From: Rhytidiadelphus loreus
Taxonomy: Eukaryota; Streptophyta; Bryopsida; Hypnales; Hylocomiaceae
DNA: 64,000 nucleotides
NCBI GenBank assembly: GCA_947034895.1
Contig: OX344763.1
Coordinates: 58,857,093 to 58,921,092, forward strand
Direction: 5' to 3'
The translations under genes and the position numbers were made by a program. Positions 1-11,893 of this stretch are shown here, piece after piece; position 1 is the first letter of the stretch, and each line of letters opens with the position of its first letter. A model generated the notes under the pieces. It made no database searches. It was not told the origin of the DNA and worked only from the letters and a program-made list of their open reading frames with translations.

Positions 1-53
1 CAAAATATTGTAATCTCATGGAATTCATGTACAGAAATCTGGGAAAGAGGTTG

Positions 54-67
54 TGCAAGTTGCAAGT
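54..67 (+). repeat. Tandem TGCAAGT pair, conserved in the monomer
   Basis: Two perfect 7-bp copies of TGCAAGT lie directly next to each other. The pair is kept in nearly every monomer. The main exceptions are the copies reading TTGCAATTGC (for example near 41054 and 45810), where the second unit changes by one base, and one copy with GCAGGTTGC near 20367. An internal duplication this well conserved in a satellite may be a protein-binding site, but the sequence alone does not show this. Confidence 0.8.
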
Positions 68-109
68 GCTCCTAAACTCATGAATTAATCAAGAAAATAT
101 ATAATTGGG

Positions 110-126
110 AGTCACGATGAATGACT
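110..126 (+). other. Short dyad AGTCA-7-TGACT in each monomer
   Basis: AGTCA at 110-114 is the reverse complement of TGACT at 122-126, with a 7-base spacer. In the recurrent variant where CACGATG becomes CATGATG (for example around 16946, 17682 and 58853), the arms lengthen to 6 bp and the spacer shrinks to 5. In the GGGACTCACG variant the left arm is changed to ACTCA and the dyad is weakened. Dyads are common in centromeric satellites, but a function here is only inferred. Confidence 0.6.
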
Positions 127-149
127 TTCTAGTACGTGGAAATGAAATA

Positions 150-161
150 TTCGTGCACGAA
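150..161 (+). other. 12-bp perfect palindrome TTCGTGCACGAA in each monomer
   Basis: TTCGTGCACGAA equals its own reverse complement. It recurs once per 183 bp through the array and carries two CpG sites per strand. Recurrent changes inside it are CpG-type transitions: TTTGTGCAC (near 1981, 18814, 45900) and GTGCATGAACC (near 1621, 14430, 41510). A third change gives GTGCCCGAACC (near 3450, 7840, 12230). It could be a dimer-binding site or simply a local hairpin. I saw no match to a known binding motif that I would assert. Confidence 0.75.
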
Positions 162-3111
162 CCTTGCCCTGTATTTTAAAGTCGACAAAATTGTAATCTC
201 ATGGAATTCATGTACAGAAATCTGGGAAAGAGGTTGTGCAAGTTGCAAGTGCTCCTAAACTCATGAATTAATCAAGAAAATATATAATTGGGAGTCACGA
301 TGAATGACTTTCTAGTACGTGGAAATGAAATATTCGTGCACGAACCTAGCCCTCTATTTTAAAGTCCAAAATATTGTAATCTCATGGAATTCATGTACAG
401 AAATCTGGGAAAGAGGTTGTGCAAGTTGCAAGTGCTCCTAAACTCATGAATTATTCAAAAAAATATATAATTGGGAGTCACGATGAATGACTTTCTAGTA
501 CGTGGAAATGAAATATTCGTGCACGAACCTAGCCCTGTATTTTAAAGTCCAAAATATTGTAATCTCATGAAATTCATGTACAGAAATCTGGGAAAGAGGT
601 TGTGCAAGTTGCAAGTGCTCCTAAACTCATGAATTAATCAAGAAAATATATAATTGGGAGTCACGATGAATGACTTTCTAGTACGTGGAAATGAAATATT
701 CGTGCACGAACCTTGCCCTGTATTTTAAAGTCGACAAAATTGTAATCTCATGGAATTCATGTACAGAAATCTGGGAAAGAGGTTGTGCAAGTTGCAAGTG
801 CTCCTAAACTCATGAATTAATCAAGAAAATATATAATTGGGAGTCACGATGAATGACTTTCTAGTACGTGGAAATGAAATATTCGTGCACGAACCTAGCC
901 CTCTATTTTAAAGTCCAAAATATTGTAATCTCATGGAATTCATGTACAGAAATCTGGGAAAGAGGTTGTGCAAGTTGCAAGTGCTCCTAAACTCATGAAT
1001 TATTCAAAAAAATATATAATTGGGAGTCACGATGAATGACTTTCTAGTACGTGGAAATGAAATATTCGTGCACGAACCTAGCCCTGTATTTTAAAGTCCA
1101 AAATATTGTAATCTCATGAAATTCATGTACAGAAATCTGGGAAAGAGGTTGTGCAAGTTGCAAGTGCTCCTAAACTCATGAATTAATCAAAAAAATATAT
1201 AATTGGGAGTCACGATGAATGACTTTCTAGTACGTGGAAATGAAATATTCGTGCACGAACCTTGCCCTGTATTTTAAAGTCGACAAAATTGTAATCTCAT
1301 GGAATTCATGTACAGAAATCTGGGAAAGAGGTTGTGCAAGTTGCAAGTGCTCCTAAACTCATGAATTAATCAAGAAAATATATAATTGGGAGTCACGATG
1401 AATGACTTTCTAGTACGTGGAAATGAAATATTCGTGCACGAACCTTGCCCTCTATTTTAAAGTCGACAAAATTGTAATCTCATGGAATTCATGTACAGAA
1501 ATCTGGGAAAGAGGTTGTGCAAGTTGCAAGTGCTCCTAAACTCATGAATTAATCAAGAAAATATATAATTGGGAGTCACGATGAATGACTTTCTAGTACG
1601 TGGAAATGAAATATTCGTGCATGAACCTGGCCCTCTATTTTCAAGTCCACAAAATTGTAATCTCATGAAATTCATTGAAAGAAATCTGGGAAAGAAGTTG
1701 TGCAAGTTGCAAGTGCTCCTAAACTCATGAATTAATCAAAAAAATATATAATTGGGAGTCACGATGAATGACTTTCTAGTACGTGGAAATGAAATATTCG
1801 TGCACGAACCTTGCCCTCTATTTTAAAGTCGACAAAATTGTAATCTCATGGAATTCATGTACAGAAATCTGGGAAAGAGGTTGTGCAAGTTGCAAGTGCT
1901 CCTAAACTCATGAATTAATCAAAAAAATATATAATTGGGAGTCACGATGAATGACTTTCTAGTACGTGGAAATGAAATATTTGTGCACGAACCTAGCCCT
2001 CTATTTTAAAGTCCAAAATATTGTAATCTCATGGAATTCATGTACAGAAATCTGGGAAAGAGGTTGTGCAAGTTGCAAGTGCTCCTAAACTCATGAATTA
2101 ATCAAAAAAATATATAATTGGGAGTCACGATGAATGACTTTCTAGTACGTGGAAATGAAATATTCGTGCACGAACCTAGCCCTCTATTTTAAAGTCCAAA
2201 ATATTGTAATCTCATGGAATTCATGTACAGAAATCTGGGAAAGAGGTTGTGCAAGTTGCAAGTGCTCCTAAACTCATGAATTAATCAAGAAAATATATAA
2301 TTGGGAGTCACGATGAATGACTTTCTAGTACGTGGAAATGAAATATTCGTGCACGAACCTAGCCCTGTATTTTAAAGTCCAAGATATTGTAATCTCATGA
2401 AATTCATGTACAGAAATCTGGGAAAGATGTTGTGCAAGTTGCAAGTGCTCCTAAACTCATGAATTAATCAAGAAAATATATAATTGGGAGTCACGATGAA
2501 TGACTTTCTAGTACGTGGAAATGAAATATTCGTGCACGAACCTTGCCCTCTATTTTAAAGTCGACAAAATTGTAATCTCATGGAATTCATGTACATAAAT
2601 CTGGGAAAGAGGTTGTGCAAGTTGCAAGTGCTCCTAAACTCATGAATTAATCAAAAAAATATATAATTGGGAGTCACGATGAATGACTTTCTAGTACGTG
2701 GAAATGAAATATTCGTGCACGAACCTTGCCCTCTATTTTAAAGTCGACAAAATTGTAATCTCATGGAATTCATGTACATAAATCTGGGAAAGAGGTTGTG
2801 CAAGTTGCAAGTGCTCCTAAACTCATGAATTAATCAAAAAAATATATAATTGGGAGTCACGATGAATGACTTTCTAGTACGTGGAAATGAAATATTCGTG
2901 CACGAACCTTGTCCTGTATTTTAAAGTCGACAAAATTGTAATCTCATGGAATTCATGTACAGAAATCTGGGAAAGAGGTTGTGCAAGTTGCAAGTGCTCC
3001 TAAACTCATGAATTAATCAAGAAAATATATAATTGGGAGTCACGATGAATGACTTTCTAGTACGTGGAAATGAAATATTCGTGCACGAACCTAGCCCTCT
3101 ATTTTAAAGTC

Positions 3112-6100
3112 CAAAATATTGTAATCTCATGGAATTCATGTACAGAAATCTGGGAAAGAGGTTGTGCAAGTTGCAAGTGCTCCTAAACTCATGAATTATT
3201 CAAAAAAATATATAATTGGTGGTCACGATGAATGACTTTCTAGTACGTGAAAATGCAATATTCGTGCACGAACCTAGTCCTCTATTTTCAAGTCCACAAA
3301 ATTGTAATCTCATGAAATTAATTGAATCAAATCTGGGAAAGAAGTTGTGCAAGTTGCAAGTGCTCCTAAACTCATGAATTAATCAACAAAATATATAATT
3401 GGGAGTCACGATGAATGACTTTCTAGTACGTGGAAATGAAATATTCGTGCCCGAACCTAGTCCTCTATTTTAAAGTCCACAAAATTGTAATCTCATGAAA
3501 CTAATTGAATCAAATCTGGGAAAGAAGTTGTGCAAGTTGCAAGTGCTCCTAAACTCATGAATTAATGAAAAAAATATATAATTGGGAGTCACGATGAATG
3601 ACTTTCTAGTACGTGAAAATGCAATATTCGTGCACGAACCTAGTCCTCTATTTTAAAGTCCACAAAATTGTAATCTCATGAAATTAATTGAATCAAATCT
3701 GGGAAAGAAGTTGTGCAAGTTGCAAGTGCTCCTAAACTCATGAATTAATCAAGAAAATATATAATTGGGAGTCACGATGAATGACTTTCTAGTACGTGGA
3801 AATGAAATATTCGTGCACGAACCTTGCCCTGTATTTTGAAGTCGACAATATTGTAATCTCATGGAATTCATGTACAGAAATCTGGGAAAGAGGTTGTGCA
3901 AGTTGCAAGTGCTCCTAAACTCATGAATTAATCAAAAAAATATATAATTGGGAGTCACGATGAATGACTTTCTAGTACGTGGAAATGAAATATTCGTGCA
4001 CGAACCTAGCCCTCTATTTTAAAGTCCAAAATATTGTAATCTCATGGAATTCATGTACAGAAATCTGGGAAAGAGGTTGTGCAAGTTGCAAGTGCTCCTA
4101 AACTCATGAATTAATCAAAAAAATATATAATTGGGACTCACGATGAATGACTTTCTAGTACGTGGAAATGAAATATTCGTGCACGAACCTAGCCTTCTAT
4201 TTTAAAGTCCAAAATATTGTAATCTCATGGAATTCATGTACAGAAATTTGGGAAAGAGGTTGTGCAAGTTGCAAGTGCTCCTAAACTCATGAATTAATCA
4301 AAAAAATATATAATTGGTGGTCACGATGAATGACTTTCTAGTACGTGGAAATGAAATATTCGTGCACGAACCTGGCCCTCTATTTTAAAGTCGACAAAAT
4401 TGTAATCTCATGAAATTCATTGAAAGAAATCTGGGAAAGATGTTGTGCAAGTTGCAAGTGCTCCTAAACTCATGAATTAATCAAAAAAATATATAATTGG
4501 GAGTCACGATGAATGACTTTCTAGTACGTGGAAATGAAATATTCGTGCACGAACCTTGCCCTGTATTTTAAAGTCGACAAAATTGTAATCTCATGGAATT
4601 CATGTACAGAAATCTGGGAAAGAGGTTGTGCAAGTTGCAAGTGCTCCTAAACTCATGAATTAATCAAAAAAATATATAATTGGGAGTCACGATGAATGAC
4701 TTTCTAGTACGTGGAAATGAAATATTCGTGCACGAACCTAGCCCTCTATTTTAAAGTCCAAAATATTGTAATCTCATGGAATTCATGTACAGAAATCTGG
4801 GAAAGAGGTTGTGCAAGTTGCAAGTGCTCCTAAACTCATGAATTAATCAAAAAAATATATAATTGGGAGTCACGATGAATGACTTTCTAGTGCGTGGAAA
4901 TGAAATATTCGTGCACGAACCTAGCCCTCTATTTTAAAGTCCAAAATATTGTAATCTCATGGAATTCATGTACAGAAATCTGGGAAAGAGGTTGTGCAAG
5001 TTGCAAGTGCTCCTAAACTCATGAATTAATGAAGAAAATATATAATTGGGAGTCACGATGAATGACTTTCTAGTACGTGGAAATGAAATATTCGTGCACG
5101 AACCTTGCCCTCTATTTTAAAGTCGACAAAATTGTAATCTCATGGAATTCATGTACATAAATCTGGGAAAGAGGTTGTGCAAGTTGCAAGTGCTCCTAAA
5201 CTCATGAATTAATCAAAAAAATATATAATTGGGACTCACGATGAATGACTTTCTAGTACGTGGAAATGAAATATTCGTGCACGAACCTAGCCTTCTATTT
5301 TAAAGTCCAAAATATTGTAATCTCATGGAATTCATGTACAGAAATTTGGGAAAGAGGTTGTGCAAGTTGCAAGTGCTCCTAAACTCATGAATTAATCAAA
5401 AAAATATATAATTGGTGGTCACGATGAATGACTTTCTAGTACGTGGAAATGCAATATTCGTGCACGAACCTAGTCCTCTATTTTAAAGTCCACAAAATTG
5501 TAATCTCATGAAATTAATTGAATCAAATCTGGGAAAGAAGTTGTGCAAGTTGCAAGTGCTCCTAAACTCATGAATTAATCAAGAAAATATATAATTGGGA
5601 GTCACGATGAATGACTTTCTAGTACGTGGAAATGAAATATTCGTGCACGAACCTTGCCCTGTATTTTAAAGTCGACAATATTGTAATCTCATGGAATTCA
5701 TGTACAGAAATCTGGGAAAGAGGTTGTGCAAGTTGCAAGTGCTCCTAAACTCATGAATTAATCAAAAAAATATATAATTGGGAGTCACGATGAATGACTT
5801 TCTAGTACGTGGAAATGAAATATTCGTGCACGAACCTAGCCCTCTATTTTAAAGTCCAAAATATTGTAATCTCATGGAATTCATGTACAGAAATCTGGGA
5901 AAGAGGTTGTGCAAGTTGCAAGTGCTCCTAAACTCATGAATTAATCAAGAAAATATATAATTGGGAGTCACGATGAATGACTTTCTAGTACGTGGAAATG
6001 AAATATTCGTGCACGAACCTAGCCCTGTATTTTAAAGTCCAAGATATTGTAATCTCATGAAATTCATGTACAGAAATCTGGGAAAGATGTTGTGCAAGTT

Positions 6101-7502
6101 GCAAGTGCTCCTAAACTCATGAATTAATCAAGAAAATATATAATTGGGAGTCACGATGAATGACTTTCTAGTACGTGGAAATGAAATATTCGTGCACGAA
6201 CCTTGCCCTCTATTTTAAAGTCGACAAAATTGTAATCTCATGGAATTCATGTACATAAATCTGGGAAAGAGGTTGTGCAAGTTGCAAGTGCTCCTAAACT
6301 CATGAATTAATCAAAAAAATATATAATTGGGAGTCACGATGAATGACTTTCTAGTACGTGGAAATGAAATATTCGTGCACGAACCTTGCCCTCTATTTTA
6401 AAGTCGACAAAATTGTAATCTCATGGAATTCATGTACATAAATCTGGGAAAGAGGTTGTGCAAGTTGCAAGTGCTCCTAAACTCATGAATTAATCAAAAA
6501 AATATATAATTGGGAGTCACGATGAATGACTTTCTAGTACGTGGAAATGAAATATTCGTGCACGAACCTTGCCCTGTATTTTAAAGTCGACAAAATTGTA
6601 ATCTCATGGAATTCATGTACAGAAATCTGGGAAAGAGGTTGTGCAAGTTGCAAGTGCTCCTAAACTCATGAATTAATCAAAAAAATATATAATTGGGAGT
6701 CACGATGAATGACTTTCTAGTACGTGGAAATGAAATATTCGTGCACGAACCTAGCCCTCTATTTTAAAGTCCAAAATATTGTAATCTCATGGAATTCATG
6801 TACAGAAATCTGGGAAAGAGGTTGTGCAAGTTGCAAGTGCTCCTAAACTCATGAATTAATCAAGAAAATATATAATTGGGAGTCACGATGAATGACTTTC
6901 TAGTACGTGGAAATGAAATATTCGTGCACGAACCTAGCCCTGTATTTTAAAGTCCAAGATATTGTAATCTCATGAAATTCATGTACAGAAATCTGGGAAA
7001 GAGGTTGTGCAAGTTGCAAGTGCTCCTAAACTCATGAATTAATCAAGAAAATATATAATTGGGAGTCACGATGAATGACTTTCTAGTACGTGGAAATGAA
7101 ATATTCGTGCACGAACCTTGCCCTCTATTTTAAAGTCGACAAAATTGTAATCTCATGGAATTCATGTACATAAATCTGGGAAAGAGGTTGTGCAAGTTGC
7201 AAGTGCTCCTAAACTCATGAATTAATCAAAAAATATATAATTGGGAGTCACGATGAATGACTTTCTAGTACGTGGAAATGAAATATTCGTGCACGAACCT
7301 TGCCCTGTATTTTAAAGTCGACAAAATTGTAATCTCATGGAATTCATGTACATAAATCTGGGAAAGAGGTTGTGCAAGTTGCAAGTGCTCCTAAACTCAT
7401 GAATTAATCAAAAAAATATATAATTGGGAGTCACGATGAATGACTTTCTAGTACGTGGAAATGAAATATTCGTGCACGAACCTAGCCCTCTATTTTAAAG
7501 TC
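3112..7502 (+). repeat. Block B, 24-monomer HOR, copy 1 (4391 bp)
   Basis: The unit opens with a monomer that has ATTATTC, the GGTGGTCACG change, and GTGAAAATGCAATATTC. Next come three monomers carrying the AATTGAATCA block (the first with AATCAACA and GTGCCCGAAC, the second with AATGAAAA), then a GACAATATTG monomer. A copy with AGCCTTC, one with GGTGG and GGCCCTC, one with CATTGAAAG and one with AGTGCGTGG follow. GGTGGTCACG occurs at 3219, then 4391 bp later at 7610 and again at 12001. The last part (monomers 37-41) holds a 182-bp monomer. Confidence 0.9.
7138..7319 (+). repeat. 182-bp monomer (1-bp loss in the A run), monomer 40
   Basis: AATCAAAAAATATATAATT near 7224-7242 has one A fewer than the usual AATCAAAAAAATATATAATT. 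The phase of every later monomer shifts by 1 bp, which confirms the loss. It is inherited in copy 2 of the 24-monomer HOR. Confidence 0.92.
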
Positions 7503-10500
7503 CAAAATATTGTAATCTCATGGAATTCATGTACAGAAATCTGGGAAAGAGGTTGTGCAAGTTGCAAGTGCTCCTAAACTCATGAATTATTCAAAAAAAT
7601 ATATAATTGGTGGTCACGATGAATGACTTTCTAGTACGTGAAAATGCAATATTCGTGCACGAACCTAGTCCTCTATTTTAAAGTCCACAAAATTGTAATC
7701 TCATGAAATTAATTGAATCAAATCTGGGAAAGAAGTTGTGCAAGTTGCAAGTGCTCCTAAACTCATGAATTAATCAACAAAATATATAATTGGGAGTCAC
7801 GATGAATGACTTTCTAGTACGTGGAAATGAAATATTCGTGCCCGAACCTAGTCCTCTATTTTAAAGTCCACAAAATTGTAATCTCATGAAATTAATTGAA
7901 TCAAATCTGGGAAAGAAGTTGTGCAAGTTGCAAGTGCTCCTAAACTCATGAATTAATGAAAAAAATATATAATTGGGAGTCACGATGAATGACTTTCTAG
8001 TACGTGAAAATGCAATATTCGTGCACGAACCTAGTCCTCTATTTTAAAGTCCACAAAATTGTAATCTCATGAAATTAATTGAATCAAATCTGGGAAAGAA
8101 GTTGTGCAAGTTGCAAGTGCTCCTAAACTCATGAATTAATCAAGAAAATATATAATTGGGAGTCACGATGAATGACTTTCTAGTACGTGGAAATGAAATA
8201 TTCGTGCACGAACCTTGCCCTGTATTTTAAAGTCGACAATATTGTAATCTCATGGAATTCATGTACAGAAATCTGGGAAAGAGGTTGTGCAAGTTGCAAG
8301 TGCTCCTAAACTCATGAATTAATCAAAAAAATATATAATTGGGAGTCACGATGAATGACTTTCTAGTACGTGGAAATGAAATATTCGTGCACGAACCTAG
8401 CCCTCTATTTTAAAGTCCAAAATATTGTAATCTCATGGAATTCATGTACAGAAATCTGGGAAAGAGGTTGTGCAAGTTGCAAGTGCTCCTAAACTCATGA
8501 ATTAATCAAAAAAATATATAATTGGGACTCACGATGAATGACTTTCTAGTACGTGGAAATGAAATATTCGTGCACGAACCTAGCCTTCTATTTTAAAGTC
8601 CAAAATATTGTAATCTCATGGAATTCATGTACAGAAATTTGGGAAAGAGGTTGTGCAAGTTGCAAGTGCTCCTAAACTCATGAATTAATCAAAAAAATAT
8701 ATAATTGGTGGTCACGATGAATGACTTTCTAGTACGTGGAAATGAAATATTCGTGCACGAACCTGGCCCTCTATTTTAAAGTCGACAAAATTGTAATCTC
8801 ATGAAATTCATTGAAAGAAATCTGGGAAAGAGGTTGTGCAAGTTGCAAGTGCTCCTAAACTCATGAATTAATCAAAAAAATATATAATTGGGAGTCACGA
8901 TGAATGACTTTCTAGTACGTGGAAATGAAATATTCGTGCACGAACCTTGCCCTGTATTTTAAAGTCGACAAAATTGTAATCTCATGGAATTCATGTACAG
9001 AAATCTGGGAAAGAGGTTGTGCAAGTTGCAAGTGCTCCTAAACTCATGAATTAATCAAAAAAATATATAATTGGGAGTCACGATGAATGACTTTCTAGTA
9101 CGTGGAAATGAAATATTCGTGCACGAACCTAGCCCTCTATTTTAAAGTCCAAAATATTGTAATCTCATGGAATTCATGTACAGAAATCTGGGAAAGAGGT
9201 TGTGCAAGTTGCAAGTGCTCCTAAACTCATGAATTAATCAAAAAAATATATAATTGGGAGTCACGATGAATGACTTTCTAGTGCGTGGAAATGAAATATT
9301 CGTGCACGAACCTAGCCCTCTATTTTAAAGTCGACAATATTGTAATCTCATGGAATTCATGTACAGAAATCTGGGAAAGAGGTTGTGCAAGTTGCAAGTG
9401 CTCCTAAACTCATGAATTAATGAAGAAAATATATAATTGGGAGTCACGATGAATGACTTTCTAGTACGTGGAAATGAAATATTCGTGCACGAACCTTGCC
9501 CTCTATTTTAAAGTCGACAAAATTGTAATCTCATGGAATTCATGTACATAAATCTGGGAAAGAGGTTGTGCAAGTTGCAAGTGCTCCTAAACTCATGAAT
9601 TAATCAAAAAAATATATAATTGGGACTCACGATGAATGACTTTCTAGTACGTGGAAATGAAATATTCGTGCACGAACCTAGCCTTCTATTTTAAAGTCCA
9701 AAATATTGTAATCTCATGGAATTCATGTACAGAAATTTGGGAAAGAGGTTGTGCAAGTTGCAAGTGCTCCTAAACTCATGAATTAATCAAAAAAATATAT
9801 AATTGGTGGTCACGATGAATGACTTTCTAGTACGTGGAAATGCAATATTCGTGCACGAACCTAGTCCTCTATTTTAAAGTCCACAAAATTGTAATCTCAT
9901 GAAATTAATTGAATCAAATCTGGGAAAGAAGTTGTGCAAGTTGCAAGTGCTCCTAAACTCATGAATTAATCAAGAAAATATATAATTGGGAGTCACGATG
10001 AATGACTTTCTAGTACGTGGAAATGAAATATTCGTGCACGAACCTTGCCCTGTATTTTAAAGTCGACAATATTGTAATCTCATGGAATTCATGTACAGAA
10101 ATCTGGGAAAGAGGTTGTGCAAGTTGCAAGTGCTCCTAAACTCATGAATTAATCAAAAAAATATATAATTGGGAGTCACGATGAATGACTTTCTAGTACG
10201 TGGAAATGAAATATTCGTGCACGAACCTAGCCCTCTATTTTAAAGTCCAAGATATTGTAATCTCATGGAATTCATGTACAGAAATCTGGGAAAGAGGTTG
10301 TGCAAGTTGCAAGTGCTCCTAAACTCATGAATTAATCAAGAAAATATATAATTGGGAGTCACGATGAATGACTTTCTAGTACGTGGAAATGAAATATTCG
10401 TGCACGAACCTAGCCCTGTATTTTAAAGTCCAAGATATTGTAATCTCATGAAATTCATGTACAGAAATCTGGGAAAGATGTTGTGCAAGTTGCAAGTGCT

Positions 10501-11893
10501 CCTAAACTCATGAATTAATCAAGAAAATATATAATTGGGAGTCACGATGAATGACTTTCTAGTACGTGGAAATGAAATATTCGTGCACGAACCTTGCCCT
10601 CTATTTTAAAGTCGACAAAATTGTAATCTCATGGAATTCATGTACATAAATCTGGGAAAGAGGTTGTGCAAGTTGCAAGTGCTCCTAAACTCATGAATTA
10701 ATCAAAAAAATATATAATTGGGAGTCACGATGAATGACTTTCTAGTACGTGGAAATGAAATATTCGTGCACGAACCTTGCCCTCTATTTTAAAGTCGACA
10801 AAATTGTAATCTCATGGAATTCATGTACATAAATCTGGGAAAGAGGTTGTGCAAGTTGCAAGTGCTCCTAAACTCATGAATTAATCAAAAAAATATATAA
10901 TTGGGAGTCACGATGAATGACTTTCTAGTACGTAGAAATGAAATATTCGTGCACGAACCTTGCCCTGTATTTTAAAGTCCAAAATATTGTAATCTCATGG
11001 AATTCATGTACAGAAATCTGGGAAAGAGGTTGTGCAAGTTGCAAGTGCTCCTAAACTCATGAATTAATCAAAAAAATATATAATTGGGAGTCACGATGAA
11101 TGACTTTCTAGTACGTGGAAATGAAATATTCGTGCACGAACCTAGCCCTCTATTTTAAAGTCCAAAATATTGTAATCTCATGGAATTCATGTACAGAAAT
11201 CTGGGAAAGAGGTTGTGCAAGTTGCAAGTGCTCCTAAACTCATGAATTAATCAAGAAAATATATAATTGGGAGTCACGATGAATGACTTTCTAGTACGTG
11301 GAAATGAAATATTCGTGCACGAACCTAGCCCTGTATTTTAAAGTCCAAGATATTGTAATCTCATGAAATTCATGTACAGAAATCTGGGAAAGAGGTTGTG
11401 CAAGTTGCAAGTGCTCCTAAACTCATGAATTAATCAAGAAAATATATAATTGGGAGTCACGATGAATGACTTTCTAGTACGTGGAAATGAAATATTCGTG
11501 CACGAACCTTGCCCTCTATTTTAAAGTCGACAAAATTGTAATCTCATGGAATTCATGTACATAAATCTGGGAAAGAGGTTGTGCAAGTTGCAAGTGCTCC
11601 TAAACTCATGAATTAATCAAAAAATATATAATTGGGAGTCACGATGAATGACTTTCTAGTACGTGGAAATGAAATATTCGTGCACGAACCTTGCCCTGTA
11701 TTTTAAAGTCGACAAAATTGTAATCTCATGGAATTCATGTACATAAATCTGGGAAAGAGGTTGTGCAAGTTGCAAGTGCTCCTAAACTCATGAATTAATC
11801 AAAAAAATATATAATTGGGAGTCACGATGAATGACTTTCTAGTACGTGGAAATGAAATATTCGTGCACGAACCTAGCCCTCTATTTTAAAGTC
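7503..11893 (+). repeat. Block B, 24-monomer HOR, copy 2 (4391 bp)
   Basis: Monomers 42-65 repeat monomers 18-41 in order, with roughly a dozen differences that I could see. Examples are GTCGACAATATTG instead of GTCCAAAATATTG near 9330, CCAAGATATTG instead of CCAAAATATTG near 10250, and CGTAGAAATG near 10931. It keeps the same 1-bp shortened monomer near its end (11529-11710), so that deletion is older than the amplification of this unit. Confidence 0.9.
11529..11710 (+). repeat. 182-bp monomer (same inherited 1-bp loss), monomer 64
   Basis: This is the same A-run shortening as in monomer 40, exactly 24 monomers (4391 bp) downstream, so it marks homologous positions of two HOR copies. Confidence 0.92.

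Larger units (their letters stand above)
1..183 (+). repeat. Reference monomer (monomer 1) of the satellite
   Basis: I use this copy as the coordinate frame; its start is arbitrary because the window is cut inside the array. Landmarks within the unit: GAATTC (EcoRI site) at 21-26, a tandem TGCAAGT pair at 54-67, an A/T-rich stretch at 83-106, an AGTCA/TGACT dyad at 110-126, and a 12-bp palindrome at 150-161. Variable positions cluster at 1-45 (junction and the CATG-rich part), 86-112 (around the A-rich tract and the GGGAG/GGTGG/GGGAC choice) and 160-183 (end of the unit). The stretches 46-85 and 116-135 hardly change among the copies I read. Confidence 0.95.
1..3111 (+). repeat. Block A: monomers 1-17, with a 3-monomer (549 bp) pattern at the left
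   Basis: Monomers 1-3 (1-549) and 4-6 (550-1098) carry the same ordered variants: one ending CCTTGCCCTG, one starting GACAAAATTG and ending AGCCCTC, and one with ATTATTCAAA ending AGCCCTG. Monomer 7 starts a third round that decays. Monomers 12-16 (2014-2928) match monomers 32-36 inside block B, a shift of 20 monomers, including the rare GATGTTGTGC variant near 2425 and 6085. No gene or other element is present. Confidence 0.8.

Noticed and set aside
21..106. Promoter-like TATATAATT and AATAAA poly(A)-like motifs
   Set aside because: They occur in the AT-rich part of hundreds of monomers, or in the AATAAATC variant, with no gene attached, so they carry no evidence of regulation.
150..168. 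CENP-B box (TTCG followed by A and CGGG)
   Set aside because: ATTCGTGCACGAACCT starts with TTCG, but the required A and the CGGG block are absent at the proper spacing in all monomer types I checked.
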